Shown: piece by piece, positions 15,522 to 24,032 of the stretch
How positions within the stretch are numbered: the first letter of the stretch is position 1
Layout: each line of letters starts with the position of its first letter
NCBI GenBank assembly: GCA_030949825.1
Contig: JAUZSC010000017.1
Location: 1 to 32,201, forward strand
From: Sulfurimonas sp.
Lineage (GTDB): Bacteria > Campylobacterota > Campylobacteria > Campylobacterales > Sulfurimonadaceae
Direction: 5' to 3'
DNA: 32,201 bases
Position numbers and translations under genes: made by a program
Notes under the pieces: generated by a model
What the model was told of the DNA's origin: nothing
Database searches by the model: none
Seen by the model: the letters and a program-made list of their open reading frames with translations, nothing else

Positions 15522-16829
15522 TAAACCAACAATAAATAAAATCGATTTTGCAATGGTCTCAAAATATGGAAGTCCTGCTAAAAGTCAAAAAATCAGAACA
15601 GAAATCGATGGAGTAAAAGTGTCAGACCTTATTAAAGAGTTTGGTAGCCCAATATATGTTTATTCTCAAAAGCAAATAGAAGAAAAGTATAACACTCTTC
15701 ATTCTGCATTTACTTCAAGATATCCAGATGTTCAGTTTAGTTGGTCGTATAAAACAAACTATTTAAATGAGATATGTAAAATCTACCATTCTCTAGGTTC
15801 TATTGCAGAGGTTGTAAGTGAGTTTGAGTACCATAAAGCAAGAGCATTAGGCGTAGAGGGAAAAGACATAATTTTCAATGGTCCCTATAAACCATATGCA
15901 GATTTAAAAATAGCTGTGCAAGAAGGTGCTAAAATTCATGTAGACAACCTTTTTGAGCTTGGTGATTTAGAGAAAATTGCAGATGACTTAAACATAAAAA
16001 TACCCGTAGCCATACGCATAAATATGAACACAGGCACCTACCCACAATGGAGTAGATTTGGTTTTAACTATGAAAATGGTGAAGCGTATGACGCGGTTAA
16101 AAAGATGTACGACAAAGGGAAAATATATTTAGTTGGGATTCACTCTCATATAGGAACATTTATGCTAGTGCTAATGCCTATAAGCTTGCCACTATAAAGA
16201 TTATGCAACTCAAAGAAACAGTTGAAAAAGATTTTTCTTGTGATATTGATTATGTTGATTTGGGTGGTGGGTTTGCTTCAAAAAGTAATCTTAAAGGTGT
16301 CTACCAATCCGCTGATGTTATCGTTCCTACTGCTGATGACTATGCAGAGGCAATTACGAATGTGATTTATGAGATGAACAAAAGTGAAAAGTTACCACGA
16401 CTTTATCTTGAAACAGGACGCCACCTCATTGATGAAGCAGGATACCTTCTTACATCAGTACATGGATACAAAAGATTTCCTGATGGAAAAAAAGGCTATA
16501 TCTTAGATGCTGGGGTTAATTTACTTTATACTTCCACTTGGTACAACTTCAATATAGAGCTGGACAAAAGATACGAAGGCGATAATGAAGCTTCTTTACT
16601 TAATGGACCTTTATGTATGAATATTGATATCATAGAAGAAAACTTAATGTTGCCACCACTTGACAGAGGAAGTGTACTGACTATATCTCCAGTTGGTGCA
16701 TACAACTATACACAATCAATGCAGTTTATACGCTATAAACCCGCCGTTGTACTTATAGATAAAAATTCCAAACCTCGTTACATTAAAGAAGTAGATGATT
16801 TGGCTACCGTTAATTATAAAGAAGTATAA
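15502..16829 (+). pseudogene. PLP-dependent fold-type III decarboxylase (DAP/ornithine decarboxylase-like), frameshifted, with leader-like N-terminus
   Basis: Two adjacent frames form one alanine-racemase-fold decarboxylase of about 442 residues. The first part (15502-16197) has the PLP lysine K84 (FSWSYKTNYLNE) and the HSHIG motif; the second (in frame through 16203-16829, real junction near 16157-16166) has DLGGGFAS, ETGRHLIDEAGY, DAGVN, CMNID and GAYNYTQS. Adding one base near TTTATGCT restores YASANAYKLATIKIMQL across the join, so one nucleotide is missing. The start is firm (AAGGAG 7 nt before ATG). Residues 1-36 precede the normal domain start and include KKVYSKPTI, a YxxP motif like RRE-bound leaders. 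It should decarboxylate an amino acid such as DAP, lysine, ornithine or a conjugate. Broken as written; sequencing error is possible. Confidence 0.85.
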
Positions 16830-16835
16830 TATTTT

Positions 16836-18863
16836 ATGAATGAATTAAAACTAATAATGAACAATATACTAAAACCCTATAGTTCAATTTTATTTTTAAA
16901 TAATAAATATGCAGGTCTTTTTTTGTTACTCGTTACATTTATAAACCCTTCTGTTGCTATCAGCGGCATTATATCAATTGTTTTTGCAATACTTTTTGCA
17001 GAAATCATTGGTCTTAAAGAAGCTTTTTTAGCACAGGGTTTTTATGTCTATAACTCTTTGTTGGTTGGTATGGGAATTGGCTTTATTTTTATGCCTAGCT
17101 TTTTAAGTGTTCTTCTTATCGCCATAGCTTCAAGTCTTACTTTGATGTTGTCTTTTATGCTCAACAGACTCTTTGTGGGCTATAAAATTCCCATTCTCTC
17201 TTTACCATTTTCTATTGTAACTATATTTGTTTACTTGGCATCTTTGAAATACTCTAACCTACTTTCTTCACTGGTAAATAATGCAAATATTTATGACATA
17301 GACTTACCTTTAATCATCAGCGCCTTTTTAAAGTCATTTGGAACTATATTTTTTCTTCCAAATAACATTGCAGGTCTTATGATGATTCTTCTTGTTCTTT
17401 ATTTTTCCAGGATTACAGTTGTCATGGCGCTTGTTGGCTTTTATTTTGGTGTATATATTCATAGTATATTAATTGGGTCTTTTACGCTCGCACTTTATGA
17501 CCCTTATGCTTTTAACTATATATTGGTAGCTATTGCCTTATGTGGAGTGTTTTTACTTCCTACACTCAAGAACTTTTTACTTGCTCTTATCGGTGTGTCT
17601 ATTAGTGTTGTTTTAACGGATTCTATTGGTATGTTGTTTAATTATTATGCTATTCCTGTTTTTACTATGCCTTTTAACATAACGGTTATCACTTTTATAT
17701 TTACACTTTCTATTATCGCATATAAAGAGTTTAACTTAGAGATAAAAGCGACACCAGAACTTTCACTTTCTAACTACTTGAGTAAATATTTTAGATTTGC
17801 AACTACAAGTCCTAAAATATCTCTACCATTTACAGGTCAGTGGAGTGTCTACCAAGTCTTTGATGATGAGTGGACACATAAGGGAAAATATAAATATGCC
17901 TATGATTTTGTTAAGCAAAAAGAGAATAAAAACTATAAAAATGATGGTTTATTTAAAGAAGACTACTATGCCTATGGAGAATCAGTAGTCGCTCCAGTGA
18001 GTGGTTATATAGTTGATTTAAGAAGTGATTTAGTAGACAACGATATAGCCGTAGTTGACAGAGTAAATAACTGGGGAAACTATATCATTATAAAAAGTGA
18101 TGATGGCTTGTTTGTTGAGATAAGCCATTTAATGCAAGCTTCATTACTCTTTCATATTGGTGAGTATGTTCAGGTAAATACTATCATTGCAAAATGTGGA
18201 AACAGTGGCTACTCACCTGAGCCACACATCCATATACAAGTACAAGAACTTGGTCTTATTGGTTCATTTACACGCTTCTTTTTATTTAGCGAGTACATCA
18301 TAGACAAGACTTTAGTCTTAAATAACTCTCCTAAAAAGAATGAATCTATTCTTGCAACGATTAGTAACAAAGAGATAAGTTCTAAGTTTTTGTTTATACT
18401 TGATGACACTTTCACCTACGAAGTCTTTGAAGATGAAAAAAGTATAGATACTGTTGAGTTTAAAGTTAAAATGGATGAAAGTGGAGAGTTTTATCTTTGT
18501 GATAAACACAACAATAAGCTGTATTTTTACAATGATTTAAAACAGTTTTATTTTTATAATTATATTGGAGGGAGTTCTTATCTTAAAGAGTTATTTATAC
18601 TCGTACCTCGCGTTCCATTTGTAAGTGGTCAAAAAATAACATTTACTGATTATTTACCTACATACTTAGTAAATTCTAAACTAAAAACTCTTTTAATAGA
18701 GTTAATCTCAACAATAAAAAAGGATGTATACAAACAAAGTTGCGAGTACACTTTTGATGGACTAAGGATGTCTTCAAAGTACGGAACAGTTTCTATGGAG
18801 CATTTTCACAAAGGCCCCACAGAGATAAGATACAATAACACAAAGTTGAGGAGAGTGAAATGA
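16836..18863 (+). CDS. Urea-transporter-like channel fused to M23 metallopeptidase
   Basis: A 675-residue three-part protein. Residues 1 to about 300 form some ten membrane segments with both halves of the urea transporter (UT) signature: VYNSLLVG (71-78) with IPILSLPF (118-125), and YNILVAIALCGVF-like (about 228-239) with IPVFTMPFN (273-281). Residues about 330-475 are a LytM/M23 domain: THKGKYKYAYDF (variant HxxxD, H348/D357), EISHL (H431) and EPHIHIQ (H464/H466). Residues about 480-675 are a beta-rich tail I do not recognise. It would pass a small solute across the inner membrane and cut or bind peptidoglycan peptide. It begins 6 nt after the decarboxylase and ends overlapping the next gene as ATGA. 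Confidence 0.85.
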   Translation: MNELKLIMNNILKPYSSILFLNNKYAGLFLLLVTFINPSVAISGIISIVFAILFAEIIGLKEAFLAQGFYVYNSLLVGMGIGFIFMPSFLSVLLIAIASSLTLMLSFMLNRLFVGYKIPILSLPFSIVTIFVYLASLKYSNLLSSLVNNANIYDIDLPLIISAFLKSFGTIFFLPNNIAGLMMILLVLYFSRITVVMALVGFYFGVYIHSILIGSFTLALYDPYAFNYILVAIALCGVFLLPTLKNFLLALIGVSISVVLTDSIGMLFNYYAIPVFTMPFNITVITFIFTLSIIAYKEFNLEIKATPELSLSNYLSKYFRFATTSPKISLPFTGQWSVYQVFDDEWTHKGKYKYAYDFVKQKENKNYKNDGLFKEDYYAYGESVVAPVSGYIVDLRSDLVDNDIAVVDRVNNWGNYIIIKSDDGLFVEISHLMQASLLFHIGEYVQVNTIIAKCGNSGYSPEPHIHIQVQELGLIGSFTRFFLFSEYIIDKTLVLNNSPKKNESILATISNKEISSKFLFILDDTFTYEVFEDEKSIDTVEFKVKMDESGEFYLCDKHNNKLYFYNDLKQFYFYNYIGGSSYLKELFILVPRVPFVSGQKITFTDYLPTYLVNSKLKTLLIELISTIKKDVYKQSCEYTFDGLRMSSKYGTVSMEHFHKGPTEIRYNNTKLRRVK

Positions 18864-19741
18864 AAAAAATAGTAGTAGCAAGTGTATTAGCGGCAGGATG
18901 CCTGTTTGGGGACACTGTAACAACAGTAGTACCGTATATTGCTTCAGTAAGTTACGATAATGACAGTGCAAAATCAGCTAAAGACGATAGTAGAATGTAT
19001 GGGATGCACGCAAGTGTTGGAAATTTAGATTATCTTTTTGAGCTCGATTATGCAAAGTTTACTACAAACTATAAAAATAGTGCTATAGAAGATTTAGATC
19101 AAGATGACATCTTCGTAGCTTATTCAAAATACTATAAAAACTGGATGTTTAAAGTCGGTGACCATTATGTAAGTACAAATGATCCTCTTTTAAACAATGG
19201 TAATGTAGTAATGGCGAGTATTGGTGGCTATACATTTGATGGTGCCGATAAATATAGTTACGGAATCGAAGGCTATTACTCAAGATATTCGGATGGACAA
19301 GATGAAAATAATGTTAGAAAATCGATTAGTATTATTCAATTCACTCCTTATGTGAGTTTCTTTCATAAATTTAGCGATACTGTTAAAAATACCCTTCTTG
19401 CAAAATTTAATCACCAAAGTGCAAGCGATTATGTAAAAGACAGCTACACTTCATTTGAAATTTCAGACACTATTTACTATAAAGATGTGTTTACTACATT
19501 AAAATACTACGATGGTAAAATGCGAACGGGTGTTAAAGATGGTGGCACTACTGTTATAAATACACTTGACTTAATGCAAGATGGTTTTGATATTAAACTT
19601 GGGTATTACATAAGTGTAAATGCTGTGCTGAGTGTAAGTTATGGACAAAACAACTTTCAAGAATTTGATGTAGTTACAGGAACGCTCCTTCCAAGTGGAA
19701 AAAACTCTGTAGCAGTTGCCGCATTTAGCTATAGTTTCTAA
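18860..19741 (+). CDS. Predicted outer-membrane beta-barrel protein
   Basis: A 293-residue protein with a signal peptide (MKKIVVASVLAAGCLFG) and a body of alternating strands rich in Tyr, Asp and Ser, closing with VAVAAFSYSF, a C-terminal Phe typical of BAM substrates. No named family is recognised. A strong Shine-Dalgarno (GAGGAGAG) sits before the ATG, which overlaps the preceding stop (ATGA). The Cys in AAGC lacks a proper lipobox residue at -3, so a lipoprotein is unlikely. Within the operon it would supply the outer-membrane passage or anchor for the product handled by the channel-peptidase. Confidence 0.7.
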   Translation: MKKIVVASVLAAGCLFGDTVTTVVPYIASVSYDNDSAKSAKDDSRMYGMHASVGNLDYLFELDYAKFTTNYKNSAIEDLDQDDIFVAYSKYYKNWMFKVGDHYVSTNDPLLNNGNVVMASIGGYTFDGADKYSYGIEGYYSRYSDGQDENNVRKSISIIQFTPYVSFFHKFSDTVKNTLLAKFNHQSASDYVKDSYTSFEISDTIYYKDVFTTLKYYDGKMRTGVKDGGTTVINTLDLMQDGFDIKLGYYISVNAVLSVSYGQNNFQEFDVVTGTLLPSGKNSVAVAAFSYSF

Positions 19742-20343
19742 TGCTACGATTTTTTTTATTACTTGCCTTAGTCCTCTCAAGTATTCAGGCAGATTCTAAG
19801 AATCAAAATATTAAAGATATCTATCAAGAATCGTACAGCTATGAAAATGTACAAAAATATGATGAAGCTATCAAAACTCTAGCTCCATTGTATAAACAAT
19901 ATCCTAAAGGCTATACGCTCAATCTGCGTTTAGCCTGGTTATCGTACTTGAGTAAAAACTATACTGATTCTATAAAATACTATGAAATCGCATCAAACAC
20001 TAAACCGTATGCTCTTGACCCAAAGACAGGACTCATCAAAATATATCTCGATACATATTCCTTTGACAAGGCAGAGATAATTGCCTATGAAGTACTTAAA
20101 ATCGACTACTATAATTACTTTGCTAATCTTTATATCATTAAGGCATTAATAGCTCAAGAAAAGTATGCTATTGCTCAAGAACTCACGACTAAAATGCTAC
20201 TTATTTACCCTACCAATATATTATTTTTAGAACAGTTGTCTCTTGTTTATAAACATGAGAAAAGTCCTTACCTACAAAAACTCTATAAAGATATACTTAT
20301 TTTAGATCCAAACAATGTACTCGCAAGAAGTAATCTGAAGTAA
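19741..20343 (+). CDS. Exported tetratricopeptide-repeat protein
   Basis: A 200-residue protein with a signal peptide (MLRFFLLLALVLSSIQA) followed by at least four TPR-like helical hairpins, for example YDEAIKTLAPLYKQYPKGYT, YTDSIKYYEIASNTKPYALD, FDKAEIIAYEVLKIDYYNYF and YAIAQELTTKMLLIYPTN. TPRs mediate protein contacts, so it is probably a periplasmic scaffold between the channel-peptidase and the barrel. The ATG shares a base with the previous stop (TAATG), and its own stop overlaps the next start in the same way, indicating tight coupling. Confidence 0.8.
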   Translation: MLRFFLLLALVLSSIQADSKNQNIKDIYQESYSYENVQKYDEAIKTLAPLYKQYPKGYTLNLRLAWLSYLSKNYTDSIKYYEIASNTKPYALDPKTGLIKIYLDTYSFDKAEIIAYEVLKIDYYNYFANLYIIKALIAQEKYAIAQELTTKMLLIYPTNILFLEQLSLVYKHEKSPYLQKLYKDILILDPNNVLARSNLK

Positions 20344-20951
20344 TGTTTAGTATTCTTGTTTGTGATGAAGCACTCAATACTTACAGAGATACGCTCTTTG
20401 CAAATTACAATGTTGATTTTGCTCGAAACAGCGATGATATTTTAAATCTTAGCTATGAAAAAAAGTATGACTTATTTATTGTAAATATACACTACCACTC
20501 TCTTCTAAGTGAATTAAATACTAATATAAAAGTTCCTACTATTTTTACAGATGAGTTTTATACGATTGAAAAAATGAAGATAGCTTTTAAAGTTGGGGAT
20601 GACTATATCATCAAACCCATCTATGTAGATGATTTTGAGATAAGAATAGACTATTATTATAGAAAACTTTTCAATCATTCTAAAAATATAATATCTTTGA
20701 ATGATTTTTACTATCATATACACTCAAAGCAATTATTTTATAAAAATAAAAAAATAAAACTCTCACCTAATGAGCTAAAACTCTTAGAAGTACTTTTAAA
20801 ACATCTAGCAAAACCTGTAAGTAAAACGATAATTTATGATGAACTACAAAGCAGTAGCGAAGGCTCACTCCGAGTATACATATCAAAACTCAATAAAATA
20901 GGCTTTGATATATCGTACGATAGGTCTACGCTATCGTACACCTTGAGTTAA
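20343..20951 (+). CDS. OmpR-type regulator with Asp-less pseudo-receiver
   Basis: A 202-residue protein with receiver plus winged-helix layout. The receiver keeps D8/E9 and K91 (DDYIIKP), but the phospho-acceptor Asp is replaced by N48 (YDLFIVNIHYHS, aligned with YDLYIFDVNVPG of the copper regulator in this window). The DNA-binding domain (about 118-202) includes KLSPNELKLLEVLLKH and SLRVYISKLNKIGF. It should bind DNA without classical phosphorylation, perhaps sensing a ligand or partner. It is the last gene of the operon, coupled by TAATG, followed by a strong terminator, and has no kinase next to it. Autoregulation through the ATTAACA repeats at 14184-14201 is proposed. Confidence 0.82.
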   Translation: MFSILVCDEALNTYRDTLFANYNVDFARNSDDILNLSYEKKYDLFIVNIHYHSLLSELNTNIKVPTIFTDEFYTIEKMKIAFKVGDDYIIKPIYVDDFEIRIDYYYRKLFNHSKNIISLNDFYYHIHSKQLFYKNKKIKLSPNELKLLEVLLKHLAKPVSKTIIYDELQSSSEGSLRVYISKLNKIGFDISYDRSTLSYTLS

Positions 20952-20964
20952 AGCTCAAGGTGTA
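20937..20964. terminator. Rho-independent terminator between convergent operons
   Basis: An 11-bp perfect stem (TACACCTTGAG / CTCAAGGTGTA) with a 6-nt loop, followed by TATTTT on the plus strand. It overlaps the last codons of the regulator gene and lies 8 nt from the end of the cusA-like gene. Confidence 0.82.
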
Positions 20965-20972
20965 TATTTTAG

Positions 20973-23900
20973 CTATTTCTTATTATAAAACAAAAAATAA
21001 GTAGAAGGTAAAATAAGTAAGGTCAAAAGTGTTGAACTTATAATTCCCCCCGTTATAACCACAGAAAGAGGATACTGAATCTCACTTCCTACACCCGTTG
21101 CATACAGCAGGGGTAAAATACCAAAGAGCGTTGTAAATGCTGTCATAAGAACTGGACGGAGTCTTAAAAGTGTTGCATCTTTGAGTATGCTTTTTAAATC
21201 TTTTTTTGGAAACTTCGCTCGTAAATCATCTATGAAACTTACAAGTACGATTCCATTTAAAATTGCGATTGCAAAGATTGCTAAAAATCCTACTATGGCT
21301 GAAACAGAGAGGTAGATGCCGCTCATAACAAGGGCGATAATTCCACCGATAAAACCAAAGGGGACATTCATTAAAATCAGCATTGCTTTTGAGAGAGAAT
21401 TAAAGGCTGTGTATAAAAGTAATATAACCAAAAGTAGTGTAATAGGGATAATAACCATAAGTTTATCAGTTGCTTCTTTCATATTTTTAAAGTCACCTGC
21501 CCAGCCTATGTAGTAACCACTTGGAATATCGACTTGTGCTTTGATGATTTCGTCAGCTTCTTTAACAAACGATGCAACATCTCTTCCCTCTACTTCCATA
21601 GAAAGAACCATATAACGGCTAAGGTTTTCACGCTTGATAAAAGATGCACCATGACTTACACTAATGTCACAGACTTGATCTAAGCTCACTAATGCACCCG
21701 TACTTGAACGCAGTGTAAGTGCTTTTACAGATTCTATATCTTTTTTAGCATCTTTTACTTTCGCCACGATTCCAAATCTACGGATACCTTCTATTTTTTC
21801 CGAAATAGGCTCTTCACCAATTCCGTTACGAATAACACGCATCACTTCTTCAACACTCATTCCATAACGAGCAAGTGCTAAGTAGTTTGGTTCTATTTTG
21901 ATTTGTGCTTGACCGAGTTGCACTTCAACTTCCATCTCTTCTAAGCCATCAACATTTTTAAGTTTAGCTTGAATAGACTTAGCGATGGAGTCAAGATTTT
22001 TTTGGTCATCACCATAGATTTTAATAGCAAGTTCAGCCTTCACTCCCTCAAGTAACTCTTCTATACGCATAGCAATAGGTTGCGTGGGAATAAACTGAAT
22101 GTACTCAAAAGTTTCTTTTAAGTCCTCATTCACACGATGTGTTAAATCTTCAAGGTCGGGTATATTGTCTTTAAGTGTTAAAAGAACTTCCATATAATTA
22201 GCTTGCGCGGTTTCTCCCTTTTCACTTCTTCCTATCATAGATAAAACAGATGAAACTTCATTTGAATAAGTTTTGAGAATATACTTCTCAATCTTTCCTG
22301 CAGTCTCAGTTGAGTGTTCTAAACCAGTACCAGGAATAGAAATGACTCTATACATAATAGACTCTTCATTAAGCTGGGGCATAAACTCACGACCTTGCTG
22401 GCTTAGTGTATAGGCTAATCCTACAAAGACTAAAGAGATTACTACTAAAAAGGTTTTAGCATTGCCTAGTGCTAACATCAAAAGGGGTGTGTAGAGTTTT
22501 TTGATGCCTCGCATCACTGCATTTTCTTTAGATTTTGAAGGCTTAAGAAGCAGGAGTGTTAAAACAGGAACTAAAACAAGTGCTACAAGTAAAGAACCTA
22601 ACATTACAAAAACGATGTTAAGTGCCATTGGAGAGTAAAGCTTTCCGGCTAATCCATCGAGTGACAAGAGCGGTATAAAAACAGCAGCAATGATTAAAAC
22701 TGCAAATGTAACAGGAGATGCTACTTCTTTAGCCGCATCTGCTACGACTTGGAGTTTAGGGGCATCTGGTTCATCATTGAGCTTTCTAAAGCTGTTTTCC
22801 ACTATAACTATGGTTCCATCGACTATCATTCCCACCGCAATGGCAAGCCCACTTAAACTCATAAGGTTTGCACTTAAACCGTAGTAATCCATAAGCAAAA
22901 AAGCTATAAGAAGCGAAATAGGAAGCGAAACTATAACAATAAATGCAGAACGAAGTTCAAAAAGAAATAAAAACAGAACTATCGCCACTAAAATCATACC
23001 TATCATTAGCGCAGAGGTCATCGTGCTTACTGCCTTATGTGTTATGTCTGTTCTATCATAAATCGTTTCAATACTCACACCCTCAGGAAGTGCTGCATCT
23101 ACAGTGGAGAGTTTTTCTTTTATATGTTCTACAACCTTAGCAGCATTTGTCGCTGTTCTTTGAAGAACCATGCCCATAACTGCCTCATTTCCATCTATAC
23201 TAATAGAACCAAACCTTGGTGCCGAGCCTGCCTCAACACTCGCAACATCTCTGATGGTTATAGATTGTCCTGACTCTGCTTTTAAAACAGTGTTGCGAAT
23301 ATCATCCAAAGTTTTATAAAGTCCTGCACCACGGATAAGATACTGTTCACGGTTAAACTCTAGGTACTGTCCACCCGCTGCTTGATTACTTTTTTTAAGG
23401 GCATCTACTACATCTCCATAAGTAACGCCAGCATTTTGAAGTTTTTTCGTGTCTATGAGAACATTGTATTGTTTTTCATATCCACCCCAACCGATGACCT
23501 CTTCAACTCCGCTCACACTTTTAAGGAGTGGGGTTACAATATAGTCTTGCATCTCTCTAATTTCACGCAAAGAATATTTATTTTCTTTGTCATGTAATTT
23601 ATACCAAAAAACTTGTCCAAGACCTGTGGTGTTTGGTCCTAAAACTGGTTTTCCCCAGCCCCTAGGAATATCAATGCCAGTGAGTCGCTCACTCACAAGT
23701 TGGCGTAAAAAATAAATATCTAAGTCATCTTCAAAAAAGACAGAAACATAAGACAATCCAAAAAAAGAATTTGACATAATCATCTTCACACCCGCCATGC
23801 CCGATATGGCTGATTCTATTGGGTAGGTAAGGAGCCTTTCAATGTCTTCCGCAGAATTTCCAGGACTTTCTGTGTAGATAACAACTTGCTTAGGTGTGAT

Positions 23901-24023
23901 GTCTGGAAAGGCATCTATGGGTATTTCTTGGTAAGCTTTAAAACCAAAAGCACTCAGGGCTATGAAAAATGTTAAGACTAAAATTTTATACTTTAGCGAT
24001 ATATCTATAAGTGTATGCAACAT
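20973..24023 (-). CDS. cusA: Heavy-metal efflux RND transporter, CusA/CzcA family
   Basis: A 1016-residue inner-membrane RND pump with the usual plan: TM1, a large periplasmic loop, TM2-6, cytoplasmic linker, TM7, a second loop, TM8-12. It begins LIDISLKYKILVLTFF with EIPIDAFPDITPKQV, a hallmark of the heavy-metal (HME) branch. TM4 reads AIAVGMIVDGTIVIVEN: the Asp needed for proton relay is present, but the motif lies between the Cu/Ag type (MVDAAI) and the Zn/Co type (DFG...VDGAV). It exports metal ions from periplasm or cytoplasm using the proton gradient, with the adaptor and outer-membrane genes just upstream (9-nt gap). Copper is favoured by the neighbourhood; the symbol is tentative. 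Confidence 0.9.
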   Translation of the reverse strand: MLHTLIDISLKYKILVLTFFIALSAFGFKAYQEIPIDAFPDITPKQVVIYTESPGNSAEDIERLLTYPIESAISGMAGVKMIMSNSFFGLSYVSVFFEDDLDIYFLRQLVSERLTGIDIPRGWGKPVLGPNTTGLGQVFWYKLHDKENKYSLREIREMQDYIVTPLLKSVSGVEEVIGWGGYEKQYNVLIDTKKLQNAGVTYGDVVDALKKSNQAAGGQYLEFNREQYLIRGAGLYKTLDDIRNTVLKAESGQSITIRDVASVEAGSAPRFGSISIDGNEAVMGMVLQRTATNAAKVVEHIKEKLSTVDAALPEGVSIETIYDRTDITHKAVSTMTSALMIGMILVAIVLFLFLFELRSAFIVIVSLPISLLIAFLLMDYYGLSANLMSLSGLAIAVGMIVDGTIVIVENSFRKLNDEPDAPKLQVVADAAKEVASPVTFAVLIIAAVFIPLLSLDGLAGKLYSPMALNIVFVMLGSLLVALVLVPVLTLLLLKPSKSKENAVMRGIKKLYTPLLMLALGNAKTFLVVISLVFVGLAYTLSQQGREFMPQLNEESIMYRVISIPGTGLEHSTETAGKIEKYILKTYSNEVSSVLSMIGRSEKGETAQANYMEVLLTLKDNIPDLEDLTHRVNEDLKETFEYIQFIPTQPIAMRIEELLEGVKAELAIKIYGDDQKNLDSIAKSIQAKLKNVDGLEEMEVEVQLGQAQIKIEPNYLALARYGMSVEEVMRVIRNGIGEEPISEKIEGIRRFGIVAKVKDAKKDIESVKALTLRSSTGALVSLDQVCDISVSHGASFIKRENLSRYMVLSMEVEGRDVASFVKEADEIIKAQVDIPSGYYIGWAGDFKNMKEATDKLMVIIPITLLLVILLLYTAFNSLSKAMLILMNVPFGFIGGIIALVMSGIYLSVSAIVGFLAIFAIAILNGIVLVSFIDDLRAKFPKKDLKSILKDATLLRLRPVLMTAFTTLFGILPLLYATGVGSEIQYPLSVVITGGIISSTLLTLLILPSTYFLFYNKK

Positions 24024-24032
24024 ATTCTACCC

